Below, in pieces: positions 40,261-52,330 of a DNA stretch of 62,783 nucleotides. Each line of letters opens with the position of its first letter. Position 1 is the stretch's first letter. Source of the DNA: Echinostoma caproni (taxonomy: Eukaryota; Platyhelminthes; Trematoda; Plagiorchiida; Echinostomatidae); NCBI GenBank assembly GCA_900618425.1, contig UZAN01040683.1:1-62783 (forward strand), given 5' to 3'. The translations under genes were made by a program, and so were the position numbers. The notes beneath the pieces were generated by a model. It was not told the DNA's origin. It searched no databases and saw nothing but the letters and a program-made list of their open reading frames with translations.

Positions 40261-43200
40261 TTTTAATAGACTTACACTGATATCCTGCTTTCACGTAGAG
40301 AAAATTATGCTATTAAATTCAGTCAAGTTAAGAGGAAGTCCCGTTGAGAATGACGCAATGACCTACACCTTGCCAACGAGAATGTTAAGAGTGACTTGTT
40401 CATGACTTCGTGACAAACTCCTACATTGTTTATTGTATTGAACTGTAATTTCATTACGTCTGAAGATAGGTCAAAATACGTATTTTTCACCATTACTGAA
40501 AACATATCGGCAACTCGATTCGTTTTCCCAATTTGAGAAAATTTGAGAAAAATGCGCTGGAGAAAAGCTAGTGAGCATTCAGTTGGAGAGTGATAACAGA
40601 TTTTGGTTGCGAATAGTTCTTATCCAATGGATCACACGCGCTCACCTTGGGTCACCCGCCATATTGACTCTTATCACTGTAAACTGGAGATCCGACTGAT
40701 GAAAAACATCGATTTTTCGCCGTGAAAGATCCTTCCGCACAAAGTGAGCCTAATAAAATCGAGAAAAATATCAAAAAATCCCGGAAACTTGACTCTTAGT
40801 GCCTCACTTTGAAAAGTGTCTGGGTATTGTGTTTTAGCATTACAAAATGATCACAAATGAGCGAAATTGCCGGCAAGAATAAATTAAGACGTTGTAATTT
40901 GTAGTTGACATAATTTCCGTTGTTTGGGACAATAAGGATATCAAAACGAATAAAATAGGACCCAATATAGACCACACATTCTTGGCTTCTGTTTTATTAA
41001 CCTAATTGTTTGTACCGTCCTCGTCCTAAATATTTATAGCATCCGGCTCAACGATACAGTAGAAAAATAAATCTACTCTAGATCAGCTATTTCTTAATCC
41101 CTAGAAAAAACGACATTTTTTCTTAAATGTATCATAGTAGAATAATGAATGAAAAATTAAATTTGAATCTTGGGTTCATTTCACCTATAATAGTGATAAG
41201 AACCTAAATTTGGTCTTTACAGAATATGTCAGTATGTGAAACACAGTTTAAAGGTTTCAGTATCCATGATTCCTAAAGATAGGCAAGAAACGTCCATTGA
41301 AACTACGTTCTCCCTAGACAGCAGTGGTGAAGTTATTCGGGACAAATAGACTACCTGGATTTTTTTGAGGTTTCATTCGACTGAGGACGCCCACCTGCCT
41401 CGTTTTCGTATTTTTTCCAGAGATCCTGCGATTGGCTGGTGCGTCTTTCCAGAAAACTGGCGATGCATTTGCATATTTAATAAACAAACAGGAAGTGAAA
41501 TATTATCATTTATTATGAAGCATACTGAAAGCTGCTTGTGTTATGGACAACACGTACTTGTCCTTCCAAACAATTAAATTGTTACGATCACAGCCTTGAA
41601 TCAGCTAACTTGTGGACAATGTGAAAACTGCCTCAAATATTTTGTTTATTCAATAGTTATGCAACTTACTCTGATATTTGCCGTGTTCTGGTTTGCTTTT
41701 GGGATCGAATGCCCAAAGCTTTTTCTCATATGGTTTATATACTTGACAGCATTCACTTTCGAATGAATTCAGTGTAAAAAATAAATACAGTCGTTTTTAC
41801 TAAGCATGTGACTCGAATCGATTAGGGGTCAATTACCTTGTTCCCATTGTTGTTCGAGCAGACAAACTGACAAATAATTCCGCAGCTCAAAATTTTAAAA
41901 TCCTACAAACAGAAATGAATTATCAGAGAAAATTAGCAGATAATGAGGTGAAAGGGGACTCACATTAAACATTCTAACAAATTTATGTGTGAATAGATCA
42001 TCACGCTGGTTCTTGATTTCATCATAAACTTATTATCAGCAGTTCGTATTTTTCAGGGCTGATCACGTGATGGAGTCCAGATTAGCAAATACTTGAACAC
42101 CTTCATTCACTATGTTCTACCGCACGTATGAGATTTGAAGAGACTGACAGTGACTACTTTCCTCACAGCGCGAATGCAAAAATGGCATAAGCCAGCTGTA
42201 GCTATCCTGTTGGGAACATAACAAGGAGCAAAACTGAGAAATCATGATTTTTTGTTATACCACAGAGGTAACGACTGTGATTTCTGTTAAAATGTTTCAT
42301 TGGGCTTGAAACAAATGAAATCCACAATTCATATCGTGTTCTTTTTTCTCAAGCAAACCATTGGCTGAGATTAAATTTTCGATAGATTTTGTACAGATTC
42401 AGTAGTAAATTTCCATGAAATCACATTGGGAAAGATTAAGTGAACAAACGCTCTAGAATATCAATCGTAAAAAGAGCTGTTCCTGTCGCAAAGACCATAA
42501 ACTAAGTGAAAATTCTTAGATAATTCAGATTTTTCCGAGAAGCATGTAAATTGAGTCGCTATTGAGTCTGGTTCGATGAATGTTGTGGATAATCATGGAA
42601 TGGTAAGAACAGAGTTCGAGAACATAATGAATGTGTATGAGTTAATGTCCAGAAATAAAACTAATAAAGTCGTGTTCCACTAAAAGACTACCATCAATCA
42701 ACTACAGATCACGCATATCAGAAAAAACAGGACCATTTCCAGTACAGAATTGTGAGAAGTTAACGGCTCAAAAGATTACCCTTGATATTTGCAGCAATGG
42801 ATATATGTAAAGTTCTATCGAGCCTCAAGTGCGTTATTTTTATTAAAAGGTTTTGAGACCAGGCAAGAATCCAATAGGATAAAACAGAAACCTGAAAAAT
42901 TTGAAGAAGCTGACTCAGACATTGAGTTAAATGACAAGCAAGCATCAAGAATTATACACCAAAAGGACCGTATTCTGTGGTCGAGGGACTGGAAGTTATT
43001 TTGGATGAGTATCGATTAAAGTGCGTACAAAGGCAATCGTGAGGTAATCCATGGAGAAGACTTGCAGTATTATAAAAGTCATTACATCACAGATATTCTT
43101 CTGTTTATTACTTAAAAAAACAGATATCTTGATTGTTGGTACAAATGCTCTAGGTTGAGTAAAACTGAAATCTTTTAGAGTTGGTGGAACCATGGCTATC

Positions 43201-46200
43201 TGGAACTGAAATGTTTTGAGTAAAGCAAGCGGACATCTGTATGTTTATAAGCTAACTACCATTTGAGGGATAAAAGCAGTAGTTTTTGAAAACGTTAAAA
43301 TTTCCGCGATCTGCTTCCAAACATAACCGCCTCAACAGTATGACTTCCATTTTAATCTAAATGAATTAATAATAATGGTTTTTCGGGCATTTATTTTACA
43401 AATTACAATTGCGTCTAAGTTTTAATAGGGTTTTCTTAGCTCCTTAGGAACAATCGGTCTGCACAAACAAGGGACAACCCAATGTCTGGGTTTGTTGTCG
43501 AGCGTAATGTGGTCAGTTGTGATGAAGCAGCCCGACTGACCTCGAGTAATCTCAGACACAATAAACACACTGTAAGACATTCACATGTAAACAGTCACTG
43601 ATACAATCATTGGGGAAAGTCGCGCCAACTCTCACAACAGCATCGATCATGTTAGGGTAGTTGTAACGAATGTTTTTTTAGCTGTATTATTCATTGCAAA
43701 TATACAAATGAACTCGTGTTGTATATCAGCTTGGTTCTAAATGAAACATCAATTTGCGATTCAATGGATCAAGGTTTATCTTCAAGTTGTAAATCAATTA
43801 AATGAAACTTTCAGAAGTTTGTGAATCCCAAATTGTTTCCTCGAACCATCAATGACAGATGATTTTTATCGTTTCTCACGCCTTGTTTTATTGGTGCGTG
43901 TACTGATGTTGAAGCTTGAAATTGCAGTGATGAAAAGAAAAATGTAAAATCCGTGTTGAAGCGGATAATAAAATCGAATTTTATTCCTAATTATTTCTTC
44001 CTGGTTCAATCAATGGCTTTCAAGAAAAGAGATGGGTTGACATATTAGGTTCACTGTCGGCTCAGTTCAAATCTCCATCTCAACATCTTCGTGACTGTTC
44101 ACGAAATTCTGTCACACTCTGTCAGAGGATGTGTTGCGATGAGATTTATCGTTTCATGTGTTTTTATGTGTGCACGCACAAATCAGACTCATAATGCTAG
44201 CGAATAATTGAAAATGTACTTTTGAGAATAAAGCGTTCAAGATAGATAGCTATGGAGAATAAGTATTGGTTAGGATGAAAGCACCACTCAAATACTTCAT
44301 TACAGACCAGAGTGAAGCGGTATGATTCCAGAATGGTTTAGAAGATTCTGAGTTGACTCAAAAATATCTAGAGGTGGATACAAGTAAAGTTCAGAATGGT
44401 ATTGACTTGATTGTGCAGTTGAATTCAAGTAACTTTTGAGCAACAGACAGAAAATATATCTTCCAGTAGCCCGTGTATGATTGAAACCGACCTGTGAATG
44501 GAAGTGACACAAGTGAAGCGGAAAACGAAATTGATCGATGTAAGGATGGTGAAACGGATTTGCACCATAAGCAGCAGGGTTACGCGCGCACTATACAATG
44601 TAAACCTAAATTTCATAGGCAGAGATTGCTTGTATGTATTGACCCACATGCCTTGACATTGTAGGGAGTTCGTACTTAGGAGCTCTGAGGTATTTAACAA
44701 TCAATAATAATGGCCGGTTAAATCGGTACCGAACTGGATAAACCACTAAGGCATAACACAAATTGATAGCATACATAACTTTCTACACGGGGACTGTACA
44801 GCTGGCATGCTTCTTCTTGTTTCTTCACTCACGTGACAAAAAGCCTTTTGTATATCGGATTAGGCACACGGTTACAAAACCGTTCAGGGCCTGACGAAAT
44901 AACCAAGAGTTAAAATGTGCCCCGAAGCTGCCTACTATCTACGAATGAATAAACGGAAAGTAGTTAAAAGTATAACAGTCAGTAATTAAAACGTTTGGGC
45001 ATGGGATTTTGAAAGGCACAATTTTGAGCACACGATGATATTCTTCGCGGATAAAGCAAAAGAAAAGTAGATCGAAATGCTGGAAAACATTGCACAACTA
45101 TTCTCATGATATTAGATCTCAAATGGGATACCGATCTGTCGAGTGAATAAAGAACCAAACCTGGGATCCCACAAGGACTACAGTATCCTCAAGGGTTGTT
45201 AATTGGAGCGGAAATGTATCGGTTCTGCTCCTCCGTCCACTCGGTCGACGGATTCGTACTCCTTGGAGAAGCTCAACAATACTGAAGCAAAAGTACAATG
45301 CTTCTCAGTTCTACATTTAACTCCGATGCTGTCTTTTTTGTCGGACAACAATCATTTATGTTATTTTCATTATTATTATAAGTGTAATTGAATAAGTTAG
45401 AAAGCTATTAAATTAAAAATGGGCTCAGATTTCCATTGCTATCTCTCACGTTGTCTGCAACACAAACCACACTATTTTATTCCATTTAGGTTCATCAATG
45501 GAGTTCGCTATCCCGTTTTACTGTTCTGCAGGTATGATCACATAGACCAACAAGTTATTTCAAATCATATTGTATCTGTATCTCAATGAAATGCTTGCAA
45601 ACTAATTCTAACTCTTCGTCAACCGTTAAAGCCAAGATCAGTCGATCCCAGGAAACCAATCTTCAATGACTTATTAGTTTTCGTTTCTGCTTGGTACAAA
45701 AGATTACTGACGTTATGTATTCTATCAACCAAATTGGTGAACAAAGCCAGTATTCCGAGTGCATTATTCAGCTCATTAATCGTCAACTCCGATGTACATG
45801 GTAATGGATCTTCTTAATGGACATTTCAAAAATAAAATTATATTTACATATTTAACACGAATCATTGCGACTTTTCGTAAATTGTATACTTTTCAAAAAA
45901 TGAAATAAAATCAGGAAAATGGAGCAGATTTTTGGATCGCGCGAACAAATAGTGGATACGGAATAAATGAGTCTTTCAATTAGTTGAGCTAATGAAATTA
46001 TAAACTGAAGTCTACTTTGGTAAAAGAATACGCCAGCAAAGCACCCTGAAATGATATACATCCTACGATGAGTAGTATTGGAGTTTGCTAAATAGCCTAC
46101 TCCAAGTGCCCATTCCAAGAACTGCGTATTTAATCAACAGGGCTCATGGTTTTGTCGTATATTCACGATACGCAGATTAATTCATTTAAAATCAAGTTTT

Positions 46201-47289
46201 GTTCATTTTAGTTTTGTTGAATTCGGTTGTTGTACGTTTCGCTGTGTGCGCAAACTGAGTATCCAAACACCTGCTAGCCGAAACCACATTTTGTTGAATT
46301 TTTGTATCTATCTAACCTGATAGTGTCCCTAATTGGGTCACATGGTCTCTCCAAATGTGATACAATCAGGTGATCTGTTCAGATGGAATGCCGATCGCAT
46401 CAAGTTTATTGAACACATGAGAGCATTTTAGTATTAATCTATTAGCTTTATTTGTCCTTGATTGTCCGTATTATGAATGTTGTCCAAAAGTTGGAACATC
46501 TATTGTTCTCACTTGTGTAAACAGCAAACAATTTCGGACTTGCTCCTAACATCTGGCCTACACGCATGCATCATTGATCTTCGCGCACGACCATACTTCG
46601 AAGTCAGTCATATCGTAATGATGTTTCAAAAGAATAGTTGACTATTGTGGAATATTTGGTCATGGCTAAGGGTGATCTGTTTTATCAGCAGTTTGGAATC
46701 GATATTTATTCATTTACAACTTAGTAATCGTCTGTATCGGAACTGCATAATATAGGTTTCAGTAATCTTGTTTCTAAATGACATTACATTCATACGTATC
46801 GATCAAATATGCTGAGTTCATAGAGATGGAAATGAAGATTAGATGTAGTATTGTTAGTGGTGGTATTTGCATTCATGATATCACGGATAGTAGCGATAGT
46901 AAGGAACGGTACCGATTAGGGTGGAAGGAGCAGAAAAAAGGCGGTTTATGACTCTAAACTTACCATACCTGTGTACCAAACACTATGAGCATATAGACAT
47001 CAGTTTATTTCACTTTAAAATCCTACGAAAACTGAACATCAAATTGATTTCAATTGAAATTGGTTTTTGAATTACAATAATGCGGAATATTTGAGAGACC
47101 CATGCACATTTTTTTCTCTATTTCGGCATGTATTCAACACTGACTCAGAAAGCAAATACATGATAAAGATAAATTTAGGGATTTGTATGGCTTGCACCCA
47201 TTTTGAATACCTTTTGTCAAGCAACGATGTAGACCACTTCTGGGATTGCTTATATTCAGGAATTCGAAATTTCGAAATTTCTAATGACT

Positions 47290-47414
47290 TCTGATAAACT
47301 TTTATTTTATGTCGATTGTGGAAAGTTCAGTAGTCTTGGTGAGATTCGAACCCACTCATGGACGCTGCCTACGCTTTTGTACGGCGTACGCTATACCAGC
47401 TGAGCTACAAGGCC
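47290..47414 (-). mobile_element. tRNA-derived SINE-like element with well-kept cloverleaf
   Basis: The minus strand 47414-47332 folds as a tRNA. The acceptor GGCCTTG pairs with CAAGACT (one mismatch, one wobble). The A box TAGCTCAGCTGG is a full consensus match. An anticodon stem TACGC/GCGTA closes a 9-base loop. A long variable arm follows, then T-stem GTGGG/CTCAC with loop TTCGAAT and B box GGTTCGAATCT. The 9-base anticodon loop argues against a working tRNA. The 3' flank ACTGAACTTTCCACAATCGAC recurs at 47599-47637, showing that it belongs to a repeat. Pol III promoter boxes look intact. A standalone tRNA pseudogene is the alternative. Confidence 0.7.
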
Positions 47415-47598
47415 ACACAGATAGCACTGATCTTTTCACATTCGAATCGACCATCCAACTTACAGAGAAATATGGTATCCACCAGTAAGCATGTAAGCTG
47501 ACTGCCCCGACAGGTTTTCCTTACAATTGACCGGAGTCCACCGAAAGAGCTTTAAGGCAAGATTAATTGTTCAAATTGTTAGTTGGCAGATTGGAAGC

Positions 47599-47637
47599 TT
47601 TTTGTCGATTGTGAAAGTTCAATAGCCTCAGTGGGAA
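47599..47637 (-). repeat. 5'-truncated copy of the same tRNA-SINE tail
   Basis: On the minus strand this repeats the end of the T arm and the tail of the element at 47290-47414 (CCCACTGAGGCTATTGAACTTT, then ACAATCGACAAAAAGC), in the same orientation and about 260 bases upstream in the minus direction. It is only the 3' part, as expected of a truncated retroposed copy. Confidence 0.55.
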
Positions 47638-49369
47638 ACCTAAAAGCTCCAAATCTGTTAAGTAACATTTTGAATAGAAAAAGTTTTATTTCGTTTTGGC
47701 CAAATTCAATGTATGAATTCCAAAAAACAGGTAGGCCAGTTACGCATCCGGTTCTCTGTGAAATTGTCAAGGGTGCTATCGGAGATAAGATGGTGACTGG
47801 GATCATTGAATTTGACATGCAAGTTATTATCTTCTTCGGTGTGTGTGCACAGAATAATATCCCGTTTAGATTAAGAGTGACACCTTTGTGCACAACAGCC
47901 ATCAAGATCACAAGAGCGATGGCAGATCGGAGCGGAAAAGTTGTCACACGAGTTGAAACATTCGCACACCCTGCATTGCCGTTGAAACTTCACATATAGG
48001 TTGTGAATCCTTCCAGCCCATCCGGCACTGAACTGGCTATCTTACAGGCAGGAAGCATATTCACCATCTGTGATGAAAGATGGGCTTTAATCAGATTGTT
48101 ACTTTGTTACTTTGAACTAGAAACCATCTTAGAAAATGAGAGCACGCGGCTTCTATTACTACAAACGCATGCTGTATAACAGCTAAACAGTTTGATTGAT
48201 TCGCCAGTTGCTGAGTAACTCGTAAATTGCATTCCTATGATGATGAGATCTTGCATTTATTTGTTAGTTATGCATTCATCTGCTTATCATTGCATTAGGT
48301 GCATTCGGAAGATCTGACCTGGTTCTTTAGTTTAGGCGATTTTACAGGACCCATAATATAGCTCATTTATCTAATGTTAGTTGCAAACAAAACAAGTGAG
48401 GAATGGTTTCATTTTGTTATATGTTTACACCAAAAGCTGTTCTACTTTATCCTAAATTTTTAGCAACCGAATCCGCATCGACACAGGGGGATGTGATGAT
48501 TTTCATCAGGCATTCATGAAAAATATCATTCGATGTAAGCAATGCAGAAAGTTCAGAAACACTTGATTGTTAAGATTTATATCCATAATCACAATGCTCG
48601 ATCGAACCGAAAAATCACCAAATCAATGAGGAACACGGGTATCACCGGAGAAATTAAGCTACACACGTGAAAGCTCAAACAAAAAATATGTGAATCCGCA
48701 CCCTAAATACCGCAACATCTTAACAGCGAAATGTCCTCTAGAGAAAGTATTCCTCCGGTGGAATCAGACTAAATTTTCTTCTGTCATTTGTGCAATAACA
48801 CGCCAGACCATCCTCTTTAGGATGTCCTGTTATACTTGTCTACTTAATTATTATTGAGCATGTGCGCAGAGAAACAATTTTATGAAGGAAAAAAGCTATT
48901 AAGTAAGGAATCTTAATAATTGAAAATGAAACGAAGTGTTCATCGGTGGTGTCTAGGTTCGAACACGTCGTATTCAGATCAGTATAATGAAAACTAAAAG
49001 TCTTCAACCACCGCCGCCTAATACGAGGGGGTTTATAAATTGTGAATGTCACAAATGCGGCTGCAGTTTTTGCTCGCTTATTAAAAGTAATGACTGTCAT
49101 AATGATTTTCAGTCTCTGAATCCTAAATGAAATTCTGGAGTATTTTGAAATATATAAATAATCAGAAATAAATAAAACCATGTTTTCCTTCAAATCTGTT
49201 GATGTCTTATAAAACCAGGTCAACAACTTATAGCTATTTCTTTGATTTATTTACGGAGTAGGATAAATTATTTGGAAACTGCCTCCTTATGTTATCTCAA
49301 CCGTCCAGTTCTGAGATTTTATGTCGCAGTTGGAAATCTATATTATTACTTATTCCGTATGCTGACATT

Positions 49370-49560
49370 AAGGTGTTTGAGCCGGCTTCAGTGGTCCGTT
49401 CCCTATCAGTACCATGCCGCAGAAAGCCTGTCGTTCTCTATCATCGGACGTCAACCACCGTCGGCTAGATAGGCACGCATGCCGTTACGCACATCTTGCA
49501 GTTAGTCGGTGATGATATAACGATTTTGATTGATCATGATCATTCGCGGGTAAGTTGAAG
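49370..49560. repeat. GC-richer patch, unidentified
   Basis: A CpG-bearing segment stands out from its AT-rich neighbours. It ends with a region containing TTAGTCGGTGATG and the palindrome TGATCATGATCA, also seen at 5130-5141. No tRNA fold, hammerhead core or protein is recognisable. It is possibly another decayed element. Confidence 0.25.
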
Positions 49561-51584
49561 TGATGGTTCCAGTGGATATCTAATTTAATGGCCGTAAACT
49601 ACAAGTTTAGATTAATGAACTACTAAAAAATACTTTGATGCTTTTCTACCGAGTTTTGATTAACCTTGTTTACGCAAAAAGAAATTTTTGTCAATCTCCC
49701 GATGCATATGACTTAAAAATAGTTTTCCAGAAGGAAATAGAAATTGGGTAAACTCCACTAGGGATACTACTATTCGGGGTAATAGTGATAAGCTTTCTGA
49801 GCACTAAAAATCCTTCCCCTAAGCTCATTACATTACTGAAAAAAGTGAGCAATTGACCACAATGGAAAAAAATTTTGATAAAAATTGTTCTCATGAAGTA
49901 GAAATAATCGACTTTCGCATCTTTCACAGGTGAGAAAAGCACACTCCTATCAATGCGTGCTGTTTATGACTGTCTCATCTGATAGTATTGACAGCCACTG
50001 TGTGCTACCAGCTACTAATAAAATGTGATGTATTCTCAAACAAAACAGCGAACAGACCGGCCGTTCAGATCATATCGACAGGGTTTGTCATTCCCTGGTG
50101 CGTATCAATGTCCTCGAATACTGAACTATTTCTGTTTCCAGATCCAAAGAAAAGCAGCCGAATCGCCCCTTCGAACATACTCCGCGCCAAATAGAGACGT
50201 GATGCCAAAAGCAACGAACTTCAAATTGAAGACTAATGAATATCACACCTTGTGCGGAACAAATAGTGTGTCATAAAGGCTTACTAAAATAGCATTTTAT
50301 CCTGCAAAACAGCCGTTGGATTTAGTTATCTTTTTATTTCAATTTATCGACTGGAAACTCTCTCATTGCTTTTATTACCAATTACTGATAGTAAAATTTT
50401 CTGACTGTACTAAAATCATTGACTCTATCGGCCATCTGTTGCTTCATCCGAAACCACATAGAATCAAGTTTGTCTATGAACACAGCACAATGTATTGCTA
50501 TCCCAATTTACATCAAATGGAGTTTACTGAGCAGATTATCTATTAGTTTACGCACGCTTATATTGCAGTAAAAAGGTATTCCAATTTGCCCTCAAAATTT
50601 CTATTAAAAAGAACAGTTCGTTGTTCGAATATCGATCCGGCCCACTATCTGATCACACTCGAAACACCTCGAGCGACGGCTCAGTAACAAAATTTCCAGA
50701 TTAGCGACACATAGTTATCGAAATTCGAAGAAACTCATCTGAAAAATTCTCTATGGTTTTGGGTAAACCAGTCTTAGTCTGCAGATAAGCTCGTGTTCCT
50801 TTGCACGTTTATTTCACTTCTATCGAACAAAAGAGAAAAACGTGCGCCAATTCTAATGTCTACTGATATTGACGTTGATTACCGATGAACACCTCGGTGA
50901 ACTAGGGGACCTACAAATAAGTGAATGCATACACACACAACCCGTCATTAACATTTCTCAATTATTGCGAAATTGATGAAGTCACGCAAGTTACCATGCG
51001 AGCGACAAATGAATTGTGGTCTTCACATTGCGAACCAGCTCAAGCTGTTTCGCATACACCTGAGAGCTGTGCTTAATAAGACTGGTTGGTTTCGCAAGAA
51101 TCGGCTGTTTCTACTAATCAGGAAAGTTAGAATGTCTTGTTTTTTTAGTTCTGGACTTATAGGAAGCAATATATTGATAGACGGATTTATGTCAATTCGA
51201 AGCAAATAAACATTCACATTTAAGACATAATCAGTTCGATAGCCACTGAAGTTAGTAAAAATACGAAGGACTAAAGATATCATTGGTCAATGCCTGGTGT
51301 AGACAAAAGACGCATTGCATCGGGAATCGTTTTATGAATCCGCCGTTTCGGATTAACTTTCCCATTTCTATGGATCTCATGACATTTCGGTGAATGGTAG
51401 CCACAAAGCTTTATTGAATTGTGGCGTGCACTACTTACTTATCTACATAATGTTGTAAAATAAATAAAATACTTGAGGTGCTCTTATCGTTATTTTATTT
51501 CCTCTGTGTTCTAAATTAGGGCTCACGATCCGATAGCTTCAAACTGATTCCCTTTAATCTCGACAGTATCCCACTGACTAAGGG

Positions 51585-51585
<1 letters not shown>

Positions 51586-51623
<38 letters not shown>
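51586..51623 (+). repeat. TA dinucleotide microsatellite
   Basis: There are about 19 uninterrupted TA units. It is a simple repeat within intron 3. Confidence 0.97.
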
Positions 51624-51630
<7 letters not shown>

Positions 51631-52264
51631 AATCGCCATTTCAAACCCATGGTTTCACATCCGAAAGCGCAAACGGATAGAGAAAGAGGAAAATTTAGTG
51701 TCCATTTTTGCCGAGGATGATTTGTTGTGGTCTCAAATACTAGTCAATTATCTTACCCAACCAAATGCCATCAATACATAACAACAACGAGCTTTGCTGT
51801 CTAGCGGAACACTGTTTACCTTTTTGATGTTTTACATGTTATGGTTAATCAATCCGAGATCCCATGATACCCATTTCCAACCCTGAAAAATAAGTCTACC
51901 GTTCAGATGATGTCAACATTCATTATAATATATTTTAACTGGAATAGCGTTTTGGGTTTAGAAAATACAGGTCAATAATCTCAGCAAAACCCGACTGGCT
52001 AGTTTTATCAGTCGTTTTCATAAAGATGCATGAATGAACTTATCGGGGTCTAGGTAGTTAAGGACATTTGGTAAAACATTACTGAATTATTGCAGTCAAA
52101 ATGAAGTACATTTGGGGAAAATATCCTTCTAAAGGCTTTATCTGGATTTCCAAAGCACTTTTATTGGCATCTGAGTCAGTGTATTGTTTTCTTATATAAG
52201 ACTCGCTCCCTGAGAGTTCGAATTAGTTTTCTATAAGATAAAATTGTATGTTGAATTTTTGTCT

Positions 52265-52330
52265 AATAACCGACTAAGGGAAGTGAATGACTGTTTCGTC
52301 CTTGTGGGTACTCGTCCATAGCACCTACTA
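52265..52330 (-). mobile_element. Decayed hammerhead SINE tail (family B, copy 3)
   Basis: On the minus strand, GGACGAG, then TACCCACAAGGAC and GAAACAG form a degenerate hammerhead: C3 and U4 of the CUGANGA box are changed, one A is inserted in stem II, and GAAA is intact. The downstream tail TTAGTCGGTTAT matches TTTGTCGGTCAT of the copy at 57324, confirming a shared family. No tRNA-like head is visible upstream. Confidence 0.5.

Noticed and set aside
41654..41789. Possible exon 4 starting AG|TTATGCAACTTAC
   Set aside because: The frame stays open for about 40 codons but lacks the Leu-rich coiled-coil pattern expected, and there is no good pyrimidine tract or donor.
42789..43019. ORF with FEEADSDIELNDKQASRI...RDWKLFW as a candidate next RasGRF exon (the family has DSDIKKIKK...RRKWK before its IQ motif)
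   Set aside because: Only DSDI and a terminal W-K match. The IQ consensus is absent and no donor site fits, so the resemblance is likely chance.
45150..45285. Frame reading KPGIPQGLQYPQG...LLIGAEMYRF, considered as reverse transcriptase or Pao-type retroelement fragment
   Set aside because: Only about 40 codons, and motifs from two different domains are too close together; not convincing.
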